In this document: positions 38,887 to 49,201 of the stretch, one piece after another
Layout of the letters: every line of letters begins with the position of its first letter
Numbering within the stretch: position 1 is the stretch's first letter
NCBI RefSeq assembly: GCF_000236905.1
Contig: NC_016529.1
Location: 496,001 to 560,000, forward strand
Source: Tetrapisispora phaffii CBS 4417
Lineage: Eukaryota > Ascomycota > Saccharomycetes > Saccharomycetales > Saccharomycetaceae
Direction: 5' to 3'
Length of the DNA: 64,000 bases
Program-made: the position numbers and the translations under genes
Notes under the pieces: model-generated
Told to the model about the DNA's origin: nothing
The model's database searches: none
Seen by the model: the letters and a program-made list of their open reading frames with translations, nothing else

Positions 38887-39316
38887 CGTGAACAAAAAAC
38901 AAAAACTTTTAAACTATTCCTATCGCTTTTTTTGCCTAACTAATAGCTCACTGATCTACCAACCTTAGTATCTCTCCAAGCTTATAAACAACACAACCTG
39001 AAACACAACTTGAAAGATCTCCACTAATAGATTAACACATTTATCAAAGATCTTAAATATATACTAATGCTGATTCATACTCTCATCCAAGAATCTTTGC
39101 AATCTTTTTTTCTTCTGCTTTCTTCTTGTTCTTTTTCTTTTTTGGTCTCTTGCGATGAGATGGCGATGAGCAAAAACTAAGAAACTTGAATAAATTAATT
39201 GGTTCATCAGTCATAAATGTTGTGTCGCTTGCAAAGTATGTTAAGGTATGCTTAAAGATATGTATGTATACTATATTATAATCGTTATTTGAACACCAAA
39301 TGCATGGAATGTTATT
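38887..39316. other. TYW1 upstream region with small ORF and PAC-like motifs
   Basis: 430 bp between RKM1 3' end and TYW1 5' end. It contains two PAC-type motifs GCGATGAG at 39152-39159 and 39163-39170, and a minus-strand 43-codon ORF (39083-39214) that overlaps them. Confidence 0.6.
39083..39214 (-). CDS. Candidate small basic protein, 43 codons
   Basis: ATG at 39214, stop TGA at 39083-39085. The product starts MTDEPINLFKFLSFC and ends in a lysine-rich half (HRKRPKKKKNKKKAEEKK then IAKILG). The frame stays open upstream as far as the RKM1 stop codon, with no other ATG, so it could also be a second exon, but no convincing branch or acceptor site is seen. I do not recognise the protein. Its amino-acid composition (hydrophobic start, basic helix, short terminal IAKILG) is not what random AT-rich DNA usually gives. 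It may equally be chance. Confidence 0.3.
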   Translation of the reverse strand: MTDEPINLFKFLSFCSSPSHRKRPKKKKNKKKAEEKKIAKILG

Positions 39317-41080
39317 CTAGTTAGTCAGTACTAGGATTGTCTCTTGCGAGGAGACTCTGGTGAAAGAGTTATCATTAACGAATTCAACTGCCAGGAAAGT
39401 AGCCCTTGGTGTCACTTTGTTGGAACCCAATAAGACTAAGTCCTCGAAATCATTAGCAGTATTTGATAGTTTGTATTCATCTGTTGCGTGTCGTTTTATA
39501 TATTGGGTATACTGATCTTGTACTTTTTCATATTTGGAAGGGAATGAGTTGTTTAGAACTTTGATTAGTATCCATAAAGTTAGGATGTCCATGGAGGATC
39601 CAAATTTTATATCTTCCGGGTCTTTTTTATCGTAGAAGTCTGTTAGTTCGTCTGTGAATTTGTCATCATTTTTGAATACTTTATTTACTGTCACTAGAAT
39701 GTTCTTGTATTTTTTAATTTGTTCTCTTTCTATTTTCTTCAATAAACTCAAGCAGTGCTTAAATATCTTTATTTGGCCATCTCTGTAAATTTGAGAAACT
39801 TCTAATCTATATGGGTTGATTGGAAAGTCAGCTGAATCTTGTGCTTGGACTGTTAGGTTAATTTGGGACAATTTGTGTTCTAATGCATTTCTCAACAGTT
39901 GCAGCCCATGGAATCTAGCTCTTGGTGACTTCCACGTTTCAGATGTGTCCTTACCCATATGTGAAAATAGATCTAAAACATCGTTTAAACATTTGTCATT
40001 GTTGCAATTGATAAAATACAAAAGACCATCCTTATACTGAGGTTTTTCCGCATCAGTTTCATCAGCCTTAGCATTTTCATCAAATGCAAACCATGTATAA
40101 TCGTCTATTGTTGGTAGAGATATTTCAGGTGCATCTTGGAGAATCTGTAAGATCATTGTTTCTGGTAAATTAATCTTTAATGCTACAGAATCAAAGAGAT
40201 TATCTTTCATAACAAACCCATAACCAGATAGTAGCTCCTCATTCCCTTTCCCACCATAATTATTGTTCAATTCTGTGTTTGCAGGAGTTACACTTAGATT
40301 TCTATAACAGAATGATCCATCGTTATCTGACAACCACTCCACTTTTGTGCTGTAATTATGGTTCAGTAAGTCGATGATTGGAAGCAATACAACACCGTCA
40401 GTAGGTGCCTGCTTATTGACTACGTATTCAGGAAATGCTCTTGAAATAAAAATCAAATGTGACCATAAGAATGCAATAAAAGAATACCAGACTGGTGATT
40501 CAAGTTCATTAGCTTTGTGTAATAGCCTCTCATAAAGTTCTAATTCTGAAAGCTCGTCAAAGCTTTCATAAATAATAAACTCTTCTTTAATCTCATTGTG
40601 ATTGAATAATGATTCATTAAATTTGGTTATTTGATACCATTCTTTGTAGATTGATTGAAGCTTATTCTTAATAGAATTTCCTAAATTTGTGTTCACTAAG
40701 AATTGAAGTTCACTTGGATTCCAAATCAATGGAGAGTGCATCTCTTTTGGAAGCAAATCTAAATAGGGTCTAAATTTCATTGATAACTTTCTTACATTGT
40801 CATTCGTACTGTTTCTATCAAACATTAAACGTCCTACTAGGAACTTTAACAACGTGTTCTTGTTTTGAGAACTAATGAACTGTTCATCGAATACCTCAAA
40901 CAATAGAGAATGTGAAATTATAATCGTAGAAGGGATCTTAATGCTAACATTGTCTAATTCTTCAGTTGTCATGCAGCAAACACCTTTATTTCCCACTTCG
41001 ATAAATTCAATGCCATCAGGAATCTGGGCTCCATTCTTTAGGCCCCATTGAATTAGATCATTCACTTGATTGGTGCTCAT
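39317..41080 (-). CDS. RKM1: SET-domain ribosomal lysine methyltransferase Rkm1
   Basis: 587 residues (S. cerevisiae YPL208W about 583). Split SET domain: ~20-60 (GIEFIEVGNKGVCCMTTEEL) and ~225-300 (VLLPIIDLLNHNYSTKVEW with the NH motif; NNNYGGKGNEELLSGYGFV). The C-terminal Rubisco-LSMT-like helical substrate-binding region follows. Rkm1 monomethylates Rpl23 (uL14) on two lysines. The start MSTNQVNDLIQWGLKNGAQI is family-typical. Confidence 0.94.
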   Translation of the reverse strand: MSTNQVNDLIQWGLKNGAQIPDGIEFIEVGNKGVCCMTTEELDNVSIKIPSTIIISHSLLFEVFDEQFISSQNKNTLLKFLVGRLMFDRNSTNDNVRKLSMKFRPYLDLLPKEMHSPLIWNPSELQFLVNTNLGNSIKNKLQSIYKEWYQITKFNESLFNHNEIKEEFIIYESFDELSELELYERLLHKANELESPVWYSFIAFLWSHLIFISRAFPEYVVNKQAPTDGVVLLPIIDLLNHNYSTKVEWLSDNDGSFCYRNLSVTPANTELNNNYGGKGNEELLSGYGFVMKDNLFDSVALKINLPETMILQILQDAPEISLPTIDDYTWFAFDENAKADETDAEKPQYKDGLLYFINCNNDKCLNDVLDLFSHMGKDTSETWKSPRARFHGLQLLRNALEHKLSQINLTVQAQDSADFPINPYRLEVSQIYRDGQIKIFKHCLSLLKKIEREQIKKYKNILVTVNKVFKNDDKFTDELTDFYDKKDPEDIKFGSSMDILTLWILIKVLNNSFPSKYEKVQDQYTQYIKRHATDEYKLSNTANDFEDLVLLGSNKVTPRATFLAVEFVNDNSFTRVSSQETILVLTN

Positions 41081-41552
41081 AGCTTTAATCTTAGAATATT
41101 CTGTAAAACTGGAGGATTCGAGATGGATAAAACTAATCTGGTTACAAGGTTTATAGTTATAACTTCTTTCGACAATATATATTTTAAATAATTCAACTAT
41201 TGAAATATTTCAATGATGAGCTTCAGATTTTATTTGTAACGAAAAGTCTTATGGTAAGAATTTAAAGTGATGGATAAGATGACTGAAATATGTTAAATGA
41301 AGAATAAAGTAAGAATTGACATATTACTAACTAACTCTCTTGGTTAAGTTCAATAATTTTAAGTTATAGAATCAAATTCTTAAAATTAATGTTTAGATCT
41401 TTAAAAAGAGTCTCAAATTTGTTGAGGTTTCTTTAGAGCCTAATCAACTCAAAACTAAAGAAATGTTAAATATTTCAAAATTTTTATTATATTTACAAGT
41501 ATTTATAACTCTATTTATGCAAAAAAGGTATCTTAATTAATATTAATTACGA
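41081..41552. other. Intergenic, RKM1 promoter and MRH4 3' end
   Basis: Very AT-rich; no ORF, RNA gene or factor site recognised. Confidence 0.5.
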
Positions 41553-43259
41553 TCATGATATTGTCTGATTGTTTTTCACAGCCTTTGGTAACCCCTTTGC
41601 CCAAGATTTTGTCTTCTTATCTATAATCATGAAAACTCTACCGCTTTGGTTCATTCTTGCTGTTCTCCCAACCCTATGCACCAAGTCAATAGCTGAGTTT
41701 GGAACATCAAACAGCACCAAATTACGTACACCTCGGAAGTTCAAGCCTCGTGCCATAAGATCTGTTGTTACCAATACCTTCAATTTAGAAATTGCATCCT
41801 TTGCAACTGGAGTTTCTGTCCTCTCTGGAATTTTGATGTTCGAACCAGGTATCGTAATTTCCTGTTGTTTGGTAGTTTCAGCTGAAATTCCAGTCTTTGC
41901 ATCTGCTTTTGGCAATGCAACAGATGGGTTAACAAAATCTTTGATAGATTCAATTCTTTTATCCAAAGAATCTTCACCTGTTAAACCAACACAATCATGT
42001 CCGTATATTCCTTTCAATTTGGAGACAAGATCTGGAACATCTTTCTTCTCATTTACGAAAACTAAACATTTTTTCTGGTATCCTGGCTCAGTATTATCGT
42101 TATTAATAGCATATAGAGTTTGAGCCAAGGTTTTTATTTTTGAACCTTTAAATGGATTTAAAGTCGAGTCAATGACTTTGAATTGTAATGAACGAGGTAA
42201 TTTATGTAATCTAGGAGTAATGATAGATTCAACATTCGGAAACAACCTTCCAATTGTTTTATTAAACTCAACTGGAATTGTAGCAGAACAGAAAATCAAA
42301 TGGTTAAGATTGGGAAGTTTGCGTATAGCTGCGTGTGTTTCTTCTAACCAAGATTTGTCCAACAAAGTGTCTGCTTCGTCCAAAACTGCAAACTTTAACT
42401 GAGACAATATTCTATCAGGTCTGCTGATTTTACGGATATTGAATAAATTCGTAATTTTAGGTGGCGTAGTAATAAGAATATCTACCCTAGATTTAATAGC
42501 TTCGATTAATTCGTCGTAAGACAAATTCATATCCCATTTACAACAATGCAAATCCAGTAACTTTTCAGTTTTCATTACTGTTTGATAAACTTGTTCCATC
42601 AATTCATGTGTCGGAACTAAAATTACTGATCTAATAACTGCTTTATTCTTTACTTGTGATTCCCAAACATCAGGACGTTCTGTTTCTTCTCTTTTCAAAA
42701 AGTCTATTAACGGTATTAAATATGACATTGTCTTCCCTGATCCTGTCTCCGCTGCAATAATATGACTCTGTAACGAATTGTTCATTAACGTTTTCGATAT
42801 TTTTTTAATTGCAACTGCTTGGATTGGAGATGGTACTACCTCTTTAGATGTTTTTGTTTCTGTTTCAGAATTATCCAATTCTTTGTTTTTTAAAATGGAT
42901 TCATCTTTGATAGCCTTGATCATTGCTTGTCTTACGTTTGGAAGAATCTTCAAATCATCAAAAGAAGTAATCTTATTGACTAAACTGGCTGCAATTTCCT
43001 TATTTCTAAGCTCAAGTTCTTTGAGGCCACCGTAATTACCAAAATGGTAATTTGTTTTCAAAATAGATGACTGAGGCTTCTTATTCGTCTTTGCAAATTT
43101 CTTATTATCCTTACCTTGTTTAGTTGGACCAACTGACCCAGCCAATTTCTTTCGACCTTTACTGGCTGATGATATCTTATTTACATTAACATTTCTGGTA
43201 GATCGAGCATAAAATTTTATGAATTGTGACGGTAAAGAACCATACGTGCCACTAGCCAT
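41553..43259 (-). CDS. MRH4: Mitochondrial DEAD-box RNA helicase Mrh4
   Basis: 568 residues (S. cerevisiae YGL064C about 561). A basic N-terminus (FIKFYARSTRNVNVNK) is a likely presequence. Helicase motifs: Q-motif VPSPIQAVAI, motif I AAETGSGKT (~170-177), PTHELMEQ, DEAD in VLDEADTLLD, SAT, and motif VI HRVGRTARM. Required for assembly of the mitochondrial large ribosomal subunit. A Thr/Ala-rich insertion (~465-490) splits the C-terminal RecA domain. After this gene the chromosome VII series jumps from YGL064 to YGL131. Confidence 0.94.
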   Translation of the reverse strand: MASGTYGSLPSQFIKFYARSTRNVNVNKISSASKGRKKLAGSVGPTKQGKDNKKFAKTNKKPQSSILKTNYHFGNYGGLKELELRNKEIAASLVNKITSFDDLKILPNVRQAMIKAIKDESILKNKELDNSETETKTSKEVVPSPIQAVAIKKISKTLMNNSLQSHIIAAETGSGKTMSYLIPLIDFLKREETERPDVWESQVKNKAVIRSVILVPTHELMEQVYQTVMKTEKLLDLHCCKWDMNLSYDELIEAIKSRVDILITTPPKITNLFNIRKISRPDRILSQLKFAVLDEADTLLDKSWLEETHAAIRKLPNLNHLIFCSATIPVEFNKTIGRLFPNVESIITPRLHKLPRSLQFKVIDSTLNPFKGSKIKTLAQTLYAINNDNTEPGYQKKCLVFVNEKKDVPDLVSKLKGIYGHDCVGLTGEDSLDKRIESIKDFVNPSVALPKADAKTGISAETTKQQEITIPGSNIKIPERTETPVAKDAISKLKVLVTTDLMARGLNFRGVRNLVLFDVPNSAIDLVHRVGRTARMNQSGRVFMIIDKKTKSWAKGLPKAVKNNQTIS

Positions 43260-43861
43260 CTCGTTATGAATAACCTGTAGAAACTCTTACCTTTGATCGC
43301 AAAGCTAGAACCAGTCAATGTAATGATATAACAAGATCGAACTCAATTGAATTAAAAGATGTTTATATATTCAAATATTAGTTTTTGAATATATAGTTAG
43401 ATATTTAAAAATTTGATGTCAAGTAAAACCGGACCGATTTTAACAAACGTTAAGAAGTTAAATTGTTCAATATTTAAATATGATTTTATTTATATCTGGA
43501 GATATCTCACGTTATTTCAATGGAATATTATGCTAATAAACATTTCATTATTACTATTGATTATAAACTTAAATTATTAATAAAATATCCATTTACGAGA
43601 GGATTTATTGCAAAGGAATTGCTAAATACTTCATTTTGCCTTTGCTTAATATCAGATGAACTGAGATCAGCAATTATAATATTAGACGTAAAGAAAACAA
43701 GTCATATTGATAAATATTATAACAGTACTGTGCTTGGTATTGTTTGCAGTAATAAAATAGAAATTAACATTAAATTGAGCCAAGAGAATATTAAATTATA
43801 GTAGTTACAACAGTGAGACGTTTAGGTGCAAAATTCATAGAAGGTTGGTTTGTAAAGTAAA
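43260..43861. promoter_or_regulatory. Divergent MRH4/SNT2 promoter region
   Basis: 602 bp, very AT-rich. It contains one ATG-started open frame (43520-43801), listed separately with low confidence. No factor site recognised. Confidence 0.5.
43520..43801 (+). CDS. Doubtful 93-codon ORF upstream of SNT2
   Basis: It begins with a true ATG and encodes 93 residues rich in I, L, K and N (for example HFIITIDYKLKLLIKYPF). The composition is what AT-rich non-coding DNA would give, and I recognise no family. It ends 60 bp before the SNT2 ATG, where the SNT2 transcript should begin. Listed only because its length is unusual for such DNA. Confidence 0.15.
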   Translation: MEYYANKHFIITIDYKLKLLIKYPFTRGFIAKELLNTSFCLCLISDELRSAIIILDVKKTSHIDKYYNSTVLGIVCSNKIEINIKLSQENIKL

Positions 43862-46800
43862 ATGAGGAGAAATAGTCCAGAGCAACACACACGACGTGCA
43901 AATGCCAAGAGAGTAAATTATAATGAGAAAGATGCTGATTTCGAATTATTGCAACGAATTCAGAAGCTTGAGAAGGGCCTAACCAAAAAAAATGGTAAAA
44001 AGCCTTCACCCAAACCTACCAAGTCCAAATCTAACGAAAATAATAAATCCTCAACAAACTTAAATAGGAAAGAGTATTATAAAGTATTAAATGATAAGAA
44101 GAATTGGAATTTTATACCCACATTGCCAACCATAATAAAAAAACATAGTAGATTTTCACAACTATTATATCTGGATGATGCTATGGTAGATACAGAAAAC
44201 CAAATTTTATCTAATAAAGATGGTAAACTCCTGAGTAAAAATGAAACTATTTACATGGTTTCAGAACCACCAGGTGAGCCATATTATATTGGGAGAATTG
44301 TATGCTTTGAACCACTAGCTGAATTTAAAAATGAAATAAAGTCAGCTCAAAAAAATAATATAAGAAAATTCCCTGCAAAATATTTTAATTTAAGAATGAA
44401 CTGGTTTTATCGTCCTAGAGATATTGAAGAAAATTGGAGCAATAGTGATCCAAGACTATTATATGCTTCATTACACGAAGATGTTTGCCCAATTATATCA
44501 TTTAGGGGTAAATGTAATGTTTATTTCAGCCCAAACCTTGTACTTGACACAGCTGAAGATAAAGAAAACGTTGCCAAAATATTTACTAATCCGAATAACT
44601 TCCACTTTGAACAGTTATTTGACAAATACACATCATTATATTACACCATATGGGATGTTAGTAATTTATTGCATATGCATCCTAAAAGTGCATTTTTAAA
44701 AGCTTTAAGTAAGCGTTTTAAATACCTATTCACTGAAGATAAATACCCTCTAGAAGAGATATTAAAGAAGTATGTAATTTCAGAAGGAAATATAAATGTA
44801 GACGAAGATAACAAGAAAAATCGTTGGGACATGAGATGCACCGAATGTAAAGGATGGTGCCAAGCAACTAAAGGTATAAAATGTGATGATTGTGGAGTAG
44901 CAATTCATCTTGTGTGTATGGATCCTCCAAGAGATAGAAAACCAAACAAAGGTGTAATATGGTTATGTTATAATTGCGCCTTGAAAGATAACGACGACGA
45001 CACCTTGATTGATTGCGCTAATAAAGAAAACATTAATAACAAACTCCTAATAGATCAAGGAAAAGCCAAATTATCAGAAATAGCCAATGATTACTTAAAG
45101 ACCAAGTTAGCTTATAATGTTGAGAATATTTGGTTTCAATATATAGGGGAAGATCTCATAAACAATATTCAAGATGTATTGGATCCAGATATCTTTCTTC
45201 CATACCCATTTAAACTTTCAAGGGTAGGACCTAGATATCAATGGTCAAAATGTTTAGATATGAATACATGGGAAAAGACGCCATACTCAATATCAGATGC
45301 CCAAACGCTCAATGGAGAAACTATCAAATCCGATAAAAACAATGTTATGGAGAGAGGTACAAATTCAACTGTTGAACTGTTATGGAAATATGATGAATCG
45401 AAAATTACAGAAGAAGTGTTTAACAATTACATAGAAAAATGTAAAAGTGAATTTCCGGTTGCGTTAAATATATTGCCACAAAGTGTGAACTTTCTCGATA
45501 TGATATCTCATATTTTAATGGAAAATAATTTTGATGTTGATAATGCATTTGAGCAATGTAAATTAGCATTGACTAGGGAGTCATTGAGAGAACCTTCGTT
45601 TACAAAAAAAGAAATGCTTAAATTCGAGGAAGCAGTTAAGGAACATGGCAGTGAACTGTTTCATGTATGCAAAAAAGTTGAAACACAACCAATGTCTATG
45701 ATTGTGAGATATTATTATTATTGGAAAAAAACTCAAAATGGTAGACAAATATGGGGGAGTTTTAAAGGCCGTGCAAAAAATAAGAATAAAGCAATAAACA
45801 ATAAAGATGAAGTTAATAGAAAATTGATTTCAACTAATAGTGATGGTACAGGTAAACCAGAGTCGAGACCGGTGAGGAATAGAAAATCTAGTAGAGTAGT
45901 TTTAGAAAATAAAAAGCAAATTAGTACAAACGACTTAGAAATGAAATATATAGATGATTCTTCAATTGAAACTGAAAATGTCTCTTCTTTGAAATCATGC
46001 TTTCATTGCATCTTCTGTAATATTGATTATTCTCCAATCTGGTATAAAGTCACAGGTGGCTCTGATGATGCAAACATTAAAACTAAAATACAAACAAATT
46101 TTGGAGATAAAACACAAAAGGGTAAACGGGATTCGACCAATTCTGAATCAACATGTAATGAAGAGAGTAAACTTGATGCATTGTGTATTCGTTGCACACG
46201 ATTATGGAGAAGATATGCCGTGAAGTGGGAAAACCCCTTAACCATTTTAAGAATTATGTATGGCAAAAACAATTCAAATATATTAGCGGCTTTCGATGGA
46301 ATTCTTACGGAACATCCAAATAACCTCTTCTTCTCCAATCCTTTACTTTCTAGAGAGAAATTATTAGAGTACGAATTGGTACAAGATTCTGAGCTAATTT
46401 TGAAACAAAAGGTGGATATATTAAATGATGAAGAAAAGTTGCAAAAAATAATAAAGACAACAATGTCTGTTCACTCTCAATTGTTTAAAGCGCTTAAAAG
46501 ACCACATGTTAAAGGTTCCACCGATAACAAAATCTTGACCTTAGAGTTGAATGAATACATCGATACCAATATGAAAAAGATTTTGAAGAAGAAGAAGAAA
46601 GAAGACGATAAAGAGAATAAAAATGACCGTTTAGGTGAATTAAAGAAAGGAAAACCATTAATTGAGGTACAGATTAAGCAAGAACAATTAAATAAAAGGA
46701 AACCAGAAGCAAGTCAAGTTGAGAATGAACGTCCTATAAAGGTGAAGAAAACGCTAGCTACTGTCCATAATATCGTTAATAAATACCAAGAATTACTTGA

Positions 46801-48334
46801 CTTGAACACAAAATATGGACACAAATTAACTTCAAACAATGGCATTGAGGTTAACCTATCATCGAAGAACGATAATACAGGTTATACTATCAGTGTTAGT
46901 CCAGAGTTCAGGAATATTCAAATTAACAATTCTTTACACCAGCATTTAAATTCTTTATTATCAGAGAATGTTATCTCTCGAAATAATTTGCAGATAGGCA
47001 AAAATAATTTAGACTTAAACTCAAATAAAAAATTATCAAAATCGAAGAAAACTACTTTCCTTCCATTCAACAATTCATCGGAACCATCGATTTTCAATGG
47101 TTCTGATATCAGTAGTATAATGAAATTTTACCATTGCTATAATCCTTCATTTACTGAATCTAACACAAGATATTTAAATTCTGTTGAAAATATGAAAAAT
47201 CAACACAATAATGAAACCAGTTCAGGATTGTCCAATGACCTTAATAAGACCTGTTCTATTTGCAATTTACACGACAATAATAATGTCCTTTTAGAATGTA
47301 GTAACTGTACATTATTGATTCATGCTAAATGTTATGGAGTTAAAGTTAATGGGCATTTTGGGAATGATGATTCAACAAAAGGTTATACCTGGTTATGCGA
47401 TCCTTGTTCTAATGATCTCAATCCAATAATATCTACAAGCTATAAATGTGGCATATGTTCATCTAAAGAAACTCTTTCAGGTGGTCAAAAATTATATCCC
47501 GGATATACTCCCCAACAAGCGCTAAAAGCAACTTCCAATGGTACCTGGTGTCATGTAATTTGTGCTCTGTATGGTAAGGAAATAAAGTTTGGGAATAGTG
47601 AGTCACTTCAGCCAGTTTTGAACGCAACTTCAATAATGCATGGAGAATTTAATAAATGTGGCATCTGCCAAGGAATCGGAGGAGTTATTGAAGCTTGCAT
47701 GGTATGTAATTACAACGCACATGTTACTTGTGCTCAATGGTCAAAACGATTTAAATTAGGATTTCAATATGCTATTTGCGATGGTTCCACGGAGACAACA
47801 CCAATCATTCACAATTCATCGAATAAAGAACAGTTCTTACTACGTCCTAAGATGGTTTGTAAAGTACATCCGCATCAAAAAGAATTGCTTGATTTCAATC
47901 ATCAGTTGGAACGTCACAAAAAGACATTATTTGAAGTGTTTGTAGAAAGATACAAAATAATGTCTAATCACAGTGTAGTTCAGGCTAGATATCAAGAGCA
48001 AAAAAAGTTGTTACAAGGAAGTATTCACTGTGATTCCGATGTTTCAATGGTAAAAAGAGATAGAGTTTACTCAATGGATAATTCTTCAACTACTTGCCAG
48101 ATGACTAAAGCAAATAACAAAGTTTGTAAACACTGTCTTACAACCAGAAGCATATGTTGGTATGCCAACTCAATATGTCATTCATGTCATGTTAATAGTA
48201 ACAATGGGAAATTTATAGCAAAACAAAGTATTTTTGATTTTGACATCAATGACCACCAAGCAGAATCGAATTATTTATCCAATGAGTCGAAACAAGCACT
48301 CCTTGACAGTGTCAAGTTATTAAACGACAATTAG
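43862..48334 (+). CDS. SNT2: Chromatin regulator Snt2 (BAH, PHD, SANT)
   Basis: 1490 residues (S. cerevisiae YGL131C about 1403). Order: BAH domain ~118-270 (NETIYMVSEPPGEPYYIGRI); PHD ~322-372 (CTECKGWCQATKGIKCDDCG); a SANT-like helix region ~600-650; C4 motif CIFCNIDYSPIWYKV; PHD ~1135-1185 (CSICNLHDNNNVLLECSNC); extended ZnF-PHD ~1200-1345 (CGICSSKE, TWCHVICALYGKEI, CGICQGIGGVIEACMVC); and a final Cys cluster CKHCLTTRSICWY...CHSCH. Snt2 forms the Snt2C complex with Ecm5 and Rpd3 and acts in oxidative-stress gene control. Placement beside MRH4 rather than CEG1 marks a rearrangement relative to S. cerevisiae chromosome VII. Confidence 0.95.
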   Translation: MRRNSPEQHTRRANAKRVNYNEKDADFELLQRIQKLEKGLTKKNGKKPSPKPTKSKSNENNKSSTNLNRKEYYKVLNDKKNWNFIPTLPTIIKKHSRFSQLLYLDDAMVDTENQILSNKDGKLLSKNETIYMVSEPPGEPYYIGRIVCFEPLAEFKNEIKSAQKNNIRKFPAKYFNLRMNWFYRPRDIEENWSNSDPRLLYASLHEDVCPIISFRGKCNVYFSPNLVLDTAEDKENVAKIFTNPNNFHFEQLFDKYTSLYYTIWDVSNLLHMHPKSAFLKALSKRFKYLFTEDKYPLEEILKKYVISEGNINVDEDNKKNRWDMRCTECKGWCQATKGIKCDDCGVAIHLVCMDPPRDRKPNKGVIWLCYNCALKDNDDDTLIDCANKENINNKLLIDQGKAKLSEIANDYLKTKLAYNVENIWFQYIGEDLINNIQDVLDPDIFLPYPFKLSRVGPRYQWSKCLDMNTWEKTPYSISDAQTLNGETIKSDKNNVMERGTNSTVELLWKYDESKITEEVFNNYIEKCKSEFPVALNILPQSVNFLDMISHILMENNFDVDNAFEQCKLALTRESLREPSFTKKEMLKFEEAVKEHGSELFHVCKKVETQPMSMIVRYYYYWKKTQNGRQIWGSFKGRAKNKNKAINNKDEVNRKLISTNSDGTGKPESRPVRNRKSSRVVLENKKQISTNDLEMKYIDDSSIETENVSSLKSCFHCIFCNIDYSPIWYKVTGGSDDANIKTKIQTNFGDKTQKGKRDSTNSESTCNEESKLDALCIRCTRLWRRYAVKWENPLTILRIMYGKNNSNILAAFDGILTEHPNNLFFSNPLLSREKLLEYELVQDSELILKQKVDILNDEEKLQKIIKTTMSVHSQLFKALKRPHVKGSTDNKILTLELNEYIDTNMKKILKKKKKEDDKENKNDRLGELKKGKPLIEVQIKQEQLNKRKPEASQVENERPIKVKKTLATVHNIVNKYQELLDLNTKYGHKLTSNNGIEVNLSSKNDNTGYTISVSPEFRNIQINNSLHQHLNSLLSENVISRNNLQIGKNNLDLNSNKKLSKSKKTTFLPFNNSSEPSIFNGSDISSIMKFYHCYNPSFTESNTRYLNSVENMKNQHNNETSSGLSNDLNKTCSICNLHDNNNVLLECSNCTLLIHAKCYGVKVNGHFGNDDSTKGYTWLCDPCSNDLNPIISTSYKCGICSSKETLSGGQKLYPGYTPQQALKATSNGTWCHVICALYGKEIKFGNSESLQPVLNATSIMHGEFNKCGICQGIGGVIEACMVCNYNAHVTCAQWSKRFKLGFQYAICDGSTETTPIIHNSSNKEQFLLRPKMVCKVHPHQKELLDFNHQLERHKKTLFEVFVERYKIMSNHSVVQARYQEQKKLLQGSIHCDSDVSMVKRDRVYSMDNSSTTCQMTKANNKVCKHCLTTRSICWYANSICHSCHVNSNNGKFIAKQSIFDFDINDHQAESNYLSNESKQALLDSVKLLNDN

Positions 48335-48484
48335 AGTAACATAGCTTTTCCATCCACGTAATTGTAGATACCATCTTTGGACATGCACATAAAAGAATAT
48401 ATTAATTATAAATATTATTACTACTATTTTTCTGCCACATTTCCCGATGTACAGTCTATAAATTTGATGTATATTCTATATATG

Positions 48485-49201
48485 TTATATACCACCTGAC
48501 AGTAATTTCTCTATCCTTTCAATTTCTTCTAATGAGGTAGCAGTTGCTAATTGACGTTTCAGATCTTTCTTGGTTTCCTCTGACATTTTTCCAACAACTA
48601 TGTGCATAATATCCAATGCACTATCCTCTAATTTTCTTTTCCTGCTACCACTGTTGTCATCCAACGGAGTGATTGTTTGATCATAAGCTTGTAATTTTTC
48701 TGATTCTTTTCTTTCAGCATCCTTAACTTTTGAAAAATCCAATATCTGCAACTGTGGTAAATATTTAATTACATGCAACCTATAATTTTCTAAATGACAA
48801 ATTGAGTTCCCTCGAAGAGTCAAATTCACTAATGTACTTGGTGAATTTTTAAAGCCCTTAAGTTGTTCAAACGAGTCAATTGAGTTGTGTGCTAACACCA
48901 GATTGACTAAATTCCTGGGCAAAAGCTTACCATTGATGGTGTTTATATGATTTCTAGAGAGAAGCATTGTATGTATATCAGCTCTCTCTCGTAACGTAGG
49001 AAATCCGGTTAATAGATTATTTGTTAAATCCAATATATGTGTAGGTTTGCTCAATTGTTTAAGACTTGGTTCCATGACCTCTGAATCAGTTTCAAGAGAC
49101 ATATCTCTCAGTATCACTGTTTTATCAACGTCATATTTCCCATTGAAATGATCAACATAGTACCCTGGTGCTTCATCAACAATACCTGGAGTAAACTTCA
49201 T
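48485..49201 (-). CDS. LEA1: U2 snRNP A' protein Lea1
   Basis: 238 residues from the ATG at 49201 (MKFTPGIVDEAPGYYVDHFN), the same length and start as S. cerevisiae Lea1 (YPL213W). The in-frame GTG at 49222 adds seven residues and is not a likely start. Leucine-rich repeats ~50-160 (THILDLTNNLLTGFPTL, HTMLLSRNHI, NLVLAHNSIDSF, NLTLRGNSICHLENYR) with an LRR cap. The C-terminal helix ends TSLEEIERIEKLLSGGI. It binds Msl1 (U2B'') in the U2 snRNP. Confidence 0.96.
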   Translation of the reverse strand: MKFTPGIVDEAPGYYVDHFNGKYDVDKTVILRDMSLETDSEVMEPSLKQLSKPTHILDLTNNLLTGFPTLRERADIHTMLLSRNHINTINGKLLPRNLVNLVLAHNSIDSFEQLKGFKNSPSTLVNLTLRGNSICHLENYRLHVIKYLPQLQILDFSKVKDAERKESEKLQAYDQTITPLDDNSGSRKRKLEDSALDIMHIVVGKMSEETKKDLKRQLATATSLEEIERIEKLLSGGI

